Below are positions 1 to 5,023 of a DNA stretch of 8,514 nucleotides, one piece after another (the stretch's first letter is position 1; every line of letters begins with the position of its first letter). Both the position numbers and the translations under genes were made by a program. Under the pieces are notes generated by a model that was not told the DNA's origin, ran no database searches, and saw only the letters and a program-made list of their open reading frames with translations. Location of the stretch: assembly GCA_019894815.1 (NCBI GenBank), contig JAGXNU010000085.1, positions 1-8,514 on the forward strand. The letters run 5' to 3'. Origin of the DNA: Promethearchaeota archaeon. GTDB taxonomy: Archaea; Asgardarchaeota; Lokiarchaeia; Sigyniarchaeales; SOKP01.

Positions 1-128
1 AGCAAGCTCAATTCAATTCCATCATAATTTAGAGGTTTCAAAAAATGGCACAATGATGAAAACTTTTTGATAACTTCATCTTTTTTGCTTTTTGATTCAT
101 TTAAACCGGATACAATGCTGAGTAACAT
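1..128 (-). CDS. Probable sugar phosphate isomerase/epimerase (TIM barrel), 5' end only
   Basis: This is the N-terminal 42 codons of a gene that runs off the left edge. The visible protein begins MLLSIVSGLNES and reaches LKPLNYDGIELSL, the pattern of the first strand and helix of xylose-isomerase-like TIM barrels (AP endonuclease 2 family), where a phrase like 'LGYDGVEL' ends strand two. An ATG at 128 is the only start, because an in-frame TAG lies just upstream; AGGT a few bases before it may act as a ribosome site. It is divergent from the creatininase-family gene at 231. Members of this family act as epimerases or isomerases in inositol and sugar-acid breakdown, so the two genes may share a pathway; that is an inference. 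The catalytic residues lie outside the window, so the substrate cannot be stated. Confidence 0.6.
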   Translation of the reverse strand, partial: MLLSIVSGLNESKSKKDEVIKKFSSLCHFLKPLNYDGIELSL

Positions 129-201
129 TTCTAGTACCTATTATCTGCTAGTTAAGTAGATTAATTAAAAAAATTTAACAGATAGGAGATAGTTTTACTA
201 A

Positions 202-210
202 TTATATAAA
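202..210 (+). promoter_or_regulatory. TATA-like box of the creatininase-family gene
   Basis: TTATATAAA is centred about 25 bp before the GTG at 231, the spacing expected for an archaeal promoter whose transcript starts at or next to the start codon. No Shine-Dalgarno sequence precedes 231, which fits a leaderless mRNA. The 129-230 gap must also hold the promoter of the divergent gene; an AT-rich stretch at 158-178 is the likely place. Confidence 0.5.
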
Positions 211-230
211 TTTAAAACTAAAATTGTATT

Positions 231-1211
231 GTGAGAGATCAAATGACAAAATGGAATCTACCTCCCTCTGGAGGTCATATGGATTTACCAGATGGAATAT
301 ACCTTCAAAACATGTCAATCGATGAAATAAAAGAAAGAGTTAGCAAAAATGATGTCATTATCATACCCGTTGGATCTACAGAAAATCATGGACCTGCAGC
401 TTGCATCGGAGAAGACACTTTTTTAGTAACTAGAATGGCAGAACTCGTTGCTGAGAAAACGGGATGTACCGTGGCTCAACCAACTTGGTATGGAAGTCAC
501 CCATACCATCATGTAGGAATGCCTGGGACGATCATCGTACCTGAAGATATTTTCAAGGGATTATTAAGAGCCATCATGGCAGGATGTTGGAACATGGGAT
601 TTCGTAAGATGATATTATTAAACGGGCACGGTCAAGAATACGTCATCCCAAGTGCCATCCATGAATGGGCAAAGAATTATCAATTACCAGCGGTTATCTG
701 TAATGTTAATTGGTATCATGCCATTCCAGAACACTGTAAGGATCAAGAACATGGCGGTCCATTTGAAACTCCTTTTATCCATGCTGATGAAGCAGAGACT
801 TCCTTTTCAATGACCTTGTTTCCTGAAATGATAAAAAAAATAGATGCAAGTGAAGATAACGAAGTTGTAGGATGGATGCCTGAAGGACATGTCGATAAAG
901 CAGGAAATATCTATCAAAAACCCATACGTTGGTATGGACAAGTAGGTTTTGGACCTATCGAAGTAACCGCCTATCCTGAGGGTCATGTAGGCTGTCCAAG
1001 TAAAGCAACCTTTGAAAAAGGAAAACCGGGAATGGAAGCATTCTTAGATTACCTGGAAAAATTAGTAACAGATATTTTAAATACATTTCCTGCCGGTAAA
1101 TTACCTCCAACTACAGAAATAACTCAACGCGATCCTAAAGACATCGAACCATATATCAAAGGACCATTAAATGGAGGTAAAAGCATATACGAATTAAGAT
1201 ATCCACCATAA
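231..1211 (+). CDS. Creatininase-family hydrolase, probably 3-dehydro-scyllo-inosose hydrolase (IolN type)
   Basis: A 326-residue protein of the creatininase superfamily, metal-dependent cytoplasmic amidohydrolases or ring hydrolases. The family motifs are clear: GSTENHGP at residues 48-55 (metal ligands E51 and H53), D62 in GEDTF, NGHG at 131-134 (H133) and HADEAETS at 184-191 (E187). The N-terminal WNLPPSGG, the GSHPYHHVGMPGT segment near residue 90 and the EGHVDKAGN stretch near 218 resemble, from memory, proteins annotated as 3-dehydro-scyllo-inosose hydrolase, which open the diketo-inositol ring in the IolG-IolM-IolN-IolO type of inositol catabolism. That pathway role is inferred; the superfamily is secure. 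The GTG at 231 suits the TATA box at 202-210; the ATG at 243 (MTKWNLPP, after a weak GAGAG) is an equally reasonable start. The gene is divergent from a sugar isomerase-like gene. Confidence 0.85.
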   Translation: MRDQMTKWNLPPSGGHMDLPDGIYLQNMSIDEIKERVSKNDVIIIPVGSTENHGPAACIGEDTFLVTRMAELVAEKTGCTVAQPTWYGSHPYHHVGMPGTIIVPEDIFKGLLRAIMAGCWNMGFRKMILLNGHGQEYVIPSAIHEWAKNYQLPAVICNVNWYHAIPEHCKDQEHGGPFETPFIHADEAETSFSMTLFPEMIKKIDASEDNEVVGWMPEGHVDKAGNIYQKPIRWYGQVGFGPIEVTAYPEGHVGCPSKATFEKGKPGMEAFLDYLEKLVTDILNTFPAGKLPPTTEITQRDPKDIEPYIKGPLNGGKSIYELRYPP

Positions 1212-1253
1212 AAAAATATAAAATTAAAAATTATTTTACTATTTTTTCATATC

Positions 1254-1303
1254 AAACCTTTTAGATCTTAAAAAAAATGTAAATATTTTACAATTCAAGG
1301 TTT
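1254..1303. terminator. Nested hairpin between convergent genes, likely two-way terminator
   Basis: Between the convergent ends at 1211 and 1327 lie an outer inverted repeat, AAACCTT (1254-1260) with AAGGTTT (1297-1303), and an inner one, TGTAAA (1278-1283) with TTTACA (1287-1292), set among A and T runs. T-rich tracts follow on both strands (TTATTTTACTATTTTTTC near 1230-1249 on plus; the complement of 1304-1326 on minus), which are the usual archaeal termination signal. The dyad may be a shared terminator or simply AT-rich symmetry. Confidence 0.4.
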
Positions 1304-1326
1304 AAAAATAAATAAAAAATAAAAAA

Positions 1327-1833
1327 TTATAATTTAGAACCACAGTAAGCGCAATAGACTGCTGAGTCTCGCGAAACTGGTGTACCACAGTTCGGACAAA
1401 ATAGATTTTTCTCTTCAACTGGTTGTTCTGATACTTGAACTGGTTTAGGTTGAATAACTTCCATAGATTTACCTTCTCCAGTAGAAGTTGAGAAATTACC
1501 TCTCAATCGGCCATCTGCTTTTAAGTCTAGTATAATAGCTCTTATGTCTTTTACTGAAATTCCCGTGTTTGCACTTATTTCCTCAACCGACACGTTTGGA
1601 TTTGTTGAGAATTCGTGAGAAACGACATTTCGAAGCTTGCTACGATTAGCTAAAGCATTAATTTGGCTTCCAACAATGGCAGAGCCCATCACTAGCAATA
1701 TATATCCCCACCAATTGAATAAACTATTGGTTAGGAGATTAAAACTCCAATAGAAAAACATGCCTGCAAAAATTAAAGAACAGATAGAAAAGCCTTCAGA
1801 GTATTGATTCCTTTTATATTTAATATTAATCAA
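1327..1833 (-). CDS. Membrane-anchored winged-helix and zinc-ribbon protein (copy A)
   Basis: A 168-residue protein of no family I can name. Domain order: a short charged start (KYKRNQYSEGF), two hydrophobic segments at about residues 14-35 and 41-60, a winged-helix/HTH-like region at about 65-118 (SVEEISANTGISVKDIRAI then LDLKADGRLRGNF), a Pro/Gln/Glu linker, and a C-terminal zinc ribbon with C146-x2-C149 and C161-x2-C164. It is clearly paralogous to the gene at 1941-2456: NQYSEGFSIC, the winged helix and the AVYCAYCGS end are shared. The start is TTG at 1833, chosen because it lines up with the first residue of the paralog and no ATG occurs before residue 25. It may be a membrane-tethered nucleic-acid- or protein-binding regulator; that role is an inference. 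Confidence 0.85.
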   Translation of the reverse strand: MINIKYKRNQYSEGFSICSLIFAGMFFYWSFNLLTNSLFNWWGYILLVMGSAIVGSQINALANRSKLRNVVSHEFSTNPNVSVEEISANTGISVKDIRAIILDLKADGRLRGNFSTSTGEGKSMEVIQPKPVQVSEQPVEEKNLFCPNCGTPVSRDSAVYCAYCGSKL

Positions 1834-1886
1834 CTTTTCAATTATATTGTTTAATCAATAGAATGAAAGGTAATATAAATAAAAAC

Positions 1887-1901
1887 ATGAGACCAATTTT
1901 T
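1887..1901 (-). promoter_or_regulatory. Candidate regulatory element shared with the upstream paralog
   Basis: Read on the minus strand this is AAAAATTGGTCTCAT, ending 54 bp before the TTG of copy A. The same element (AAATATTGGTCTAAT, 13 of 15 bases equal) lies 53 bp before the start of copy B. It overlaps a small dyad, CCAAT (1893-1897) and ATTGG (1902-1906). The sequence between element and start has otherwise diverged, so the match looks selected and not merely copied. A TATA-like TTTATATTAC follows at about 1871-1881. Confidence 0.4.
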
Positions 1902-1917
1902 ATTGGCTATATAATAT

Positions 1918-1935
1918 AATAATAAAAAAAAGAGA
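1918..1935 (-). terminator. T-run downstream of the zinc-ribbon gene copy B
   Basis: Immediately after the stop of the gene ending at 1941, the minus strand reads CTCTTTTTTTTATTATTA. Oligo-T runs of this kind are the common intrinsic termination signal in archaea. There is no strong hairpin before it. Confidence 0.4.
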
Positions 1936-1940
1936 AAAAT

Positions 1941-2456
1941 TCATAACCTCGATCCACAATAAGCACAATATACTGCACTTCCTTCTTTAACAGGAGTACC
2001 GCAATTTAGGCAATAAGTAATTTTCTGCGGTTCAGGAGCTTGCTCATCAATAGAAATAGTTTTCATTTGACCCGTTTTTGTTGAGAATTTACCTCTCAAT
2101 TCTCCACGTGCTTTTAAATCTAGTATAATCGCTCGTGCATCTTTAATTGTAATTCCTGATTCAGCAGCAATTTCTTCTACACTAGCGTTTGGATTATCAA
2201 TAAAATGACCTTTAACAATGCTTCTTAACCTACTTCTATTCGATAGAGCATGAATTTGCCCTGAAATTATCGCTAATCCAATAAAAATCCAAATAAATCC
2301 TATCCACCATAGATTTAATGGATGAGGGCCAATTCCGAACCAAAAACCATTAAAAAGTGAATTAAAACCCCAGTAGAGAAAAATTCCTGCGATCACCAAA
2401 CCGCATATGCTAAACCCTTCTGAATATTGATTTTTTTCATATTTCAAAAAATTCAC
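1941..2456 (-). CDS. Membrane-anchored winged-helix and zinc-ribbon protein (copy B)
   Basis: A 171-residue paralog of the gene at 1327-1833 with the same architecture: hydrophobic segments at about residues 15-37 and 50-70, split by a Gly/Pro/Trp-rich loop a few residues longer than in copy A (GIGPHPLNLWW), then a winged-helix-like region (about 74-127, SVEEIAAESGITIKDARAI and LDLKARGELRGKF) and a C-terminal ribbon with C149-x2-C152 and C164-x2-C167. The start is GTG at 2456; an in-frame TAG sits two codons upstream, so it cannot begin earlier, and there is no nearby ATG in frame. The soluble part should face the cytoplasm if the two helices form a hairpin. Function is unknown; gene duplication and the shared upstream element suggest co-regulation with copy A. 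Confidence 0.85.
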   Translation of the reverse strand: MNFLKYEKNQYSEGFSICGLVIAGIFLYWGFNSLFNGFWFGIGPHPLNLWWIGFIWIFIGLAIISGQIHALSNRSRLRSIVKGHFIDNPNASVEEIAAESGITIKDARAIILDLKARGELRGKFSTKTGQMKTISIDEQAPEPQKITYCLNCGTPVKEGSAVYCAYCGSRL

Positions 2457-2477
2457 ATCCTACTTTTAATTATTACT

Positions 2478-2486
2478 CTATACAAT
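2478..2486 (-). promoter_or_regulatory. TATA-like box of the zinc-ribbon gene copy B
   Basis: On the minus strand TTGTATAGA lies about 22-30 bp before the GTG at 2456, a spacing that fits a leaderless transcript. The repeats at 2500-2534 sit directly upstream of it, the position of an activator or repressor site. Confidence 0.35.
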
Positions 2487-2499
2487 TCATGAACATACT

Positions 2500-2534
2500 T
2501 ATTGGTTGATTAGACCAATATTTGACCAATATTT
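2500..2534. repeat. Inverted repeat plus tandem 11-bp repeat upstream of copy B
   Basis: TATTGGT (2500-2506) and ACCAATA (2514-2520) form a 7-bp dyad with a 7-nt spacer. GACCAATATTT occurs twice, end to end, at 2513-2523 and 2524-2534. Three ACCAAT-type half-sites therefore stand in about 35 bp just upstream of the TATA-like box. The 15-bp element shared with copy A is 2509-2523. This is the layout of an operator for a dimeric DNA-binding protein. Confidence 0.5.
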
Positions 2535-2589
2535 GAAATTATATAATTAAATAATTAATTTTATTTAAGTAAATCTCCTAAACAAGGTA

Positions 2590-2949
2590 TCAAGGTTCAA
2601 TATTCACAGACTTGTTTATTGTGCTAAATACATCCTCGACTTTAATTTGGTCCACGGTCAATAAGATAATTAATCTCTTGAGTAATTTAATTGTTAAAAT
2701 ATAATAATTATCTGAGTGAATAATATTAAAATCAGGACTATGAAGCCCAATCGATTCCGCAGTTTCTTCTGCTAATTCATAAAGTTGTGAAATGTTTAAA
2801 GAAATGGACGCTTTATTAAATTCATCTTCGTTAATATAGGATTTCATCACAGATCCATTCGATGATGAGATTAGAATGAAATAGATATTCGACCCAAAAT
2901 CATTAATTAAATTATTTATGATAGAATCTGGGTTGAAAAGAACTGTCAT
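2590..2949 (-). CDS. Roadblock/LC7 domain protein
   Basis: A 119-residue single-domain protein whose length and pattern fit the Roadblock/LC7 family: an N-terminal helix (DSIINNLINDFG), a strand and turn (YFILISSSNGSVMKSYI, about 23-39), a helix (ISQLYELAEETAESIGL, about 53-69), two strands (FNIIHSDNYYILTIKL, about 74-89, then RLIILLTVD) and a C-terminal helix. Proteins of this fold dimerise and serve as platforms or regulators for Ras-like GTPases (MglB in bacteria, Ragulator and dynein light chains in eukaryotes), and Asgard genomes are rich in them. No GTPase gene lies in this window. The start is ATG at 2949, with a TATA-like box at 2975-2986. The neighbour at 3018 has the related longin-like fold, so a joint complex is possible. 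Confidence 0.75.
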   Translation of the reverse strand: MTVLFNPDSIINNLINDFGSNIYFILISSSNGSVMKSYINEDEFNKASISLNISQLYELAEETAESIGLHSPDFNIIHSDNYYILTIKLLKRLIILLTVDQIKVEDVFSTINKSVNIEP

Positions 2950-2974
2950 GATTATGATTAATATAAATTATAGT

Positions 2975-2986
2975 CTTAAATATATA
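2975..2986 (-). promoter_or_regulatory. TATA-like box of the Roadblock/LC7 gene
   Basis: TATATATTTAAG on the minus strand lies 26-37 bp before the ATG at 2949, giving a predicted leader of only a few bases. It suggests the gene is not simply co-transcribed with the longin-like gene that ends at 3018, 68 bp upstream. Confidence 0.4.
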
Positions 2987-3017
2987 TGCCTATAATTATC
3001 TTTTAGCGGCTAAATCC

Positions 3018-3815
3018 TTAAATTGTGAAATACTTATCGATTACGGACTCAAATTCACTAAAAACGCTTACATCTCCATCAAAATTCTTTACTCGATCTT
3101 CATAACGATCAAAAAATTCCTCAGCAATTAGATCGATGCGTTTTTCTATCTCTTTTGAATCAATTTTTTCTGTGAAACAAGCAAAAATGACCTCATCTTT
3201 CAAATTAACAAGAAATTGACGGTTTTCAAAGTTTATAGCACGAAGATGGTCTCCAGATTCTCTTCCAATTATTTCGCTTGAAAATGTAAACAGCGCTGAT
3301 ATAAATCCTCCAATTTGGATGATGTTTTTTTGCAAAAAATCATTCTCTTCATTGATCTTAGAAAATAATGAATGACCTGCACTACTTACAATAAACATTG
3401 CAGAAACATTAGGTAATTTCGCTACTACTTTTGTACAAATTGCATTTAAATTTGAATTGGAGTAATTCGAGCAAAATTCATTGACGATTTTGCTTGAAAG
3501 TGAACAAAGATCATCATATTTTATGAGTTTATCATTTTCATTGACGTAAAATATTGAAAGTGTTCCTGTATCTACTTTAAAGAAATGGATATATACGGTA
3601 TACATCCCGATTAAGTCAATGATCTTTCCCTCTTCTTTTTTAATGATTTCCTCTCTATAATTCCTAATCAATTTATCTAACAGAGAAGAATTGATTCCTT
3701 TCATTAGAATGATATTAAATTTGTGCTGAGTCATGGATACTAATCCTAATCCAAGCAACTCAAGGCTTTTCGTATCAGTAACTAAATCCTGAAAAGGGTG
3801 TTCTAATACAATCAT
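3018..3815 (-). CDS. Tandem longin/roadblock-like domain protein
   Basis: A 265-residue soluble protein with two probable profilin-like folds of the longin/roadblock group. The first half (about 22-115) has the strand-turn-strand run KFNIILMKG, then MYTVYIHFFKVDTGTLSIFYV and the helix DLCSLSSKIVNEF. The second half (about 125-240) starts LPNVSAMFIVSSAGHSLFSK, followed by helices (IIQIGGFISALFTFSSEIIG) and strands (FLVNLKDEVIFACFT), and ends in a helical tail with RYEDRVKNFDGDVSVFSEF. From general knowledge, longin-like and roadblock proteins with tails of this kind are common and mostly uncharacterised in Lokiarchaeia; in eukaryotes such folds build TRAPP, adaptor and GTPase-activator complexes. 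The assignment rests on pattern, not a search. The start is ATG at 3815; no signal peptide or membrane segment is visible. Confidence 0.6.
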   Translation of the reverse strand: MIVLEHPFQDLVTDTKSLELLGLGLVSMTQHKFNIILMKGINSSLLDKLIRNYREEIIKKEEGKIIDLIGMYTVYIHFFKVDTGTLSIFYVNENDKLIKYDDLCSLSSKIVNEFCSNYSNSNLNAICTKVVAKLPNVSAMFIVSSAGHSLFSKINEENDFLQKNIIQIGGFISALFTFSSEIIGRESGDHLRAINFENRQFLVNLKDEVIFACFTEKIDSKEIEKRIDLIAEEFFDRYEDRVKNFDGDVSVFSEFESVIDKYFTI

Positions 3816-4028
3816 TTTTCAATTTGTGGTAAAAAAGGCTTTTTTTGTTAACAATTATATTCTTTATACTAATAAACTTATTATTTTTTTGCATATTTAA
3901 AGTTTTTTGTTTTCAAAAAAAAAATTAATTTGTGCGAATACCACATAACAACAAAACCCTTTATAAATCAGAATAAAGCTTAAATATGCCATATTTTGTT
4001 AAAAATATGATAAAAAAGTTAACATTTT
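3816..4028. repeat. AT-rich non-coding region with clustered palindromes
   Basis: No convincing gene is seen. Perfect or near-perfect dyads are crowded here: AAAAAA/TTTTTT around GGC (3831-3845), TTGTTAACAA (3845-3854), TTTTTTG-TTTT-CAAAAAA (3903-3920), CATATTTT-GTTA-AAAATATG (3990-4009) and, just beyond, CATTTTTTG-TTTA-CAAAAAATG (4023-4044). Longer-range pairs are GCATATTTAA (3891-3900) with TTAAATATGC (3980-3989) and TGTGGTA (3825-3831) with TACCACA (3939-3945). TTTTTTGTTWWCAA recurs at 3841, 3903 and 4025. The part next to 3815 must hold the promoter of the longin-like gene (minus-strand AGTATAAAGA, 3861-3870); TTTATAAAT at about 3960 is a plus-strand TATA candidate. Confidence 0.6.
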
Positions 4029-4151
4029 TTGTTTACAAAAAATGATGAAAGAAATGCAAGCTCGCATAAGAATGCTTCTTTAAGAGAAATTGAAGAAGAA
4101 AAAGCAACTTTCTTACAGATACCAAATTTCTTCCCTCCCAAAAAGATATGA
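4029..4151 (+). CDS. Possible small protein or gene remnant (40 codons)
   Basis: An open frame from a TTG at 4029 to TGA at 4149-4151 reads MFTKNDERNASSHKNASL, then REIEEEKATFLQIPNFFPP, then KKI. The charged, Glu/Lys-rich middle and acceptable codon use look more coding than the flanking DNA, yet there is no ATG, no ribosome site, and the TTG lies inside a 9-bp palindrome (4023-4044). It does not resemble a family I know. It could be a small protein, the relic of a longer gene, or chance. Confidence 0.2.
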   Translation: MFTKNDERNASSHKNASLREIEEEKATFLQIPNFFPPKKI

Positions 4152-4173
4152 GTCTCCTCACCGATGAGACATA
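4152..4173. repeat. Small hairpin
   Basis: GTCTC (4152-4156) pairs with GAGAC (4166-4170) across a nine-base loop. It directly follows the TGA of the doubtful small frame and might be a terminator-like stem, although no clear T-run follows it. Confidence 0.25.
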
Positions 4174-4234
4174 AAGAAATTTGTTCATTTATCTTTACAA
4201 ACCTTATAACTTAATTAATATTAAAAAAAAAAGA

Positions 4235-4246
4235 TTTATAATTATA
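4235..4246 (+). promoter_or_regulatory. TATA-like box upstream of the small frame at 4281
   Basis: TTTATAATTATA stands about 35-46 bp before the GTG at 4281, so transcription could begin near 4265-4270. It is the only hint that the small plus-strand frame beside the tRNA is expressed; in DNA this AT-rich such boxes also occur by chance. Confidence 0.25.
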
Positions 4247-4280
4247 TGTGTTTATTCATTAATTCTTTAACTACGCCAAT

Positions 4281-4361
4281 GTGAGTAGATTAGAAGCTTT
4301 ACCTATTGATTTTATGGAGTTGGAAGAAGAAATCATTAATAAACTTAAACGCATTAAATAG
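4281..4361 (+). CDS. Possible 26-residue peptide or C-terminal gene remnant
   Basis: GTG at 4281 to TAG at 4359-4361 reads VSRLEALPIDFMELEEEI, then INKLKRIK. The amphipathic, Glu/Lys-rich pattern is like the C-terminal helix of a real protein. The frame is open only back to a TAA at 4260-4262, so any longer gene is gone. The stop codon ends one base before the 3' end of the tRNA-Arg on the other strand. It may be a micro-protein with the TATA-like box at 4235-4246, or a scrap of a gene lost beside the tRNA. Confidence 0.25.
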   Translation: MSRLEALPIDFMELEEEIINKLKRIK

Positions 4362-4464
4362 TGAGCCTGGCAGGATTCGAACCTGCGATTTTGGGAGGTC
4401 GCGTCTTTCGCGAGCTAGTCCCACTCCGAAGGCGGGTACCCTATCCATGCTAGATTACAGGCCC
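4362..4464 (-). tRNA. tRNA-Arg (anticodon UCG) with predicted 28-nt variable-loop intron
   Basis: On the minus strand the acceptor GGGCCTG (4464-4458) pairs with CAGGCTC (4369-4363, one G-U), with discriminator A at 4362 and no encoded CCA. The D arm is ATCT/GGGT with the loop AGCATGGATA. The anticodon stem CCCGC/GTGGG encloses CTTCGGA, so the anticodon is UCG (4429-4427), reading CGA. The T arm is GCAGG-TTCGAAT-CCTGC. Between the anticodon stem and the T stem are 33 bases instead of 5. Removing 4390-4417 leaves the variable loop ACATC and a standard 75-nt tRNA. The arginine identity and the three arms are secure; the splice sites are inferred from a bulge-helix-bulge model. A TATA-like box lies at 4486-4495. 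Confidence 0.9.
4390..4417 (-). other. Predicted tRNA intron at position 45/46
   Basis: The 28-nt insert folds as AGCTCGCG-AAAGA-CGCGACCT with one C-C mismatch. Outside it, TGGG of the 5' exon pairs with CCCA at the 3' end of the insert, making a 4-bp helix between two 3-nt bulges, ACT and AAA. This is the bulge-helix-bulge motif cut by the archaeal splicing endonuclease; cuts after the second base of each bulge give the lengths stated. The outer exon-exon helix is weak, so this is a relaxed form. The central helix uses the 3' strand of the anticodon stem, so splicing must precede or compete with normal folding. Confidence 0.65.
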
Positions 4465-4485
4465 AAAAAAGCAGTAAGGGTATGT

Positions 4486-4495
4486 TATTTTAATA
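4486..4495 (-). promoter_or_regulatory. TATA-like box of tRNA-Arg
   Basis: TATTAAAATA on the minus strand is centred about 26 bp upstream of the first base of the tRNA at 4464, as expected for archaeal tRNA promoters, where the transcript begins at or a few bases before the mature 5' end. Confidence 0.45.
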
Positions 4496-4552
4496 GTTTA
4501 CCTCTAAAAAATCTTACTATCGATTTTGATATAGGTTAAATTATGAGTTTTA

Positions 4553-5002
4553 TTACTCCCGTTTCATGAAATAATTAATGTATGAGAAAAATAGGCTTAG
4601 AATATTTTTCGATATAATAGCATCAGAGAGTTCACCTTCTAATTGAATAAACCCTTTAAGATACGCTTCAGCAACAGTCATTTCTTGTCTTAAAATTTTA
4701 GCGATAGTTGTTTTCGAAAGAAAGGAATGAAGAGCATGAACATTCTCGGGAATAATTTCATAAAGATTATTATTATAACTAAGAACTCCATTAATACTTT
4801 TTATCCAAATATTTAGGTCGAGGTCTGTTATATACAAGTGAAAGATTAAATCTTCATATAACTGCAGTTCGTCCATGATTTCTTCAGAGTCATTTGTAAT
4901 TTTGATTCCCACTTTAATGAATTTATCCAAGGAACTTCTAAATTTATCTTCCGAGGTTTCTAGTGCGTTCAAAACTAAATCAATGACTTTCGTGTCTATC
5001 AT
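4553..5002 (-). CDS. SCP2 sterol-carrier-like domain protein (copy A)
   Basis: A 149-residue protein related to its neighbour at 5148. Its C-terminal half has the SCP2 pattern: two strands near residues 63-77 (LNIWIKSINGVLSY), a helix (SKTTIAKILRQEMTVAEAYL, about 96-115), then KGFIQLEGELSDAIISKNIL at 116-135, the strand and final helix of the lipid-binding fold. The N-terminal 50 residues are helical and shared with the paralog (EDKF, K-x-GIKI-x-N, EE). SCP2 domains bind acyl-CoA, fatty acids or other lipids in a hydrophobic tunnel in the cytoplasm. The ligand here is unknown. The start is ATG at 5002, with AAATTAAAAAT about 20 bp upstream as a poor TATA candidate and a stronger one near 5085-5100. 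Confidence 0.65.
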   Translation of the reverse strand: MIDTKVIDLVLNALETSEDKFRSSLDKFIKVGIKITNDSEEIMDELQLYEDLIFHLYITDLDLNIWIKSINGVLSYNNNLYEIIPENVHALHSFLSKTTIAKILRQEMTVAEAYLKGFIQLEGELSDAIISKNILSLFFSYINYFMKRE

Positions 5003-5023
5003 GGAAGTTGTTAACGTATTTTT

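Noticed and set aside
3891..3989. 10-bp inverted repeats as ends of a miniature transposon
   Set aside because: No target-site duplication or second copy in the window; kept only as part of the palindrome cluster.
4042..4048. ATGATGA resembling a C box of a C/D guide RNA
   Set aside because: No CTGA-type D box at a suitable distance and no internal C'/D' pair, so a guide RNA is not supported.
4390..4417. Reading the tRNA insert as a long type II variable arm (Leu or Ser tRNA)
   Set aside because: The anticodon is UCG (Arg), the 33-base arm is longer than type II arms, and removing a bulge-helix-bulge insert gives a normal 5-base loop.
4306..4539. A 77-codon plus-strand open frame
   Set aside because: It is the antisense of the tRNA-Arg gene; the translated 'SEPGRIRTCDFG' phrase is the familiar product of reading a tRNA backwards.
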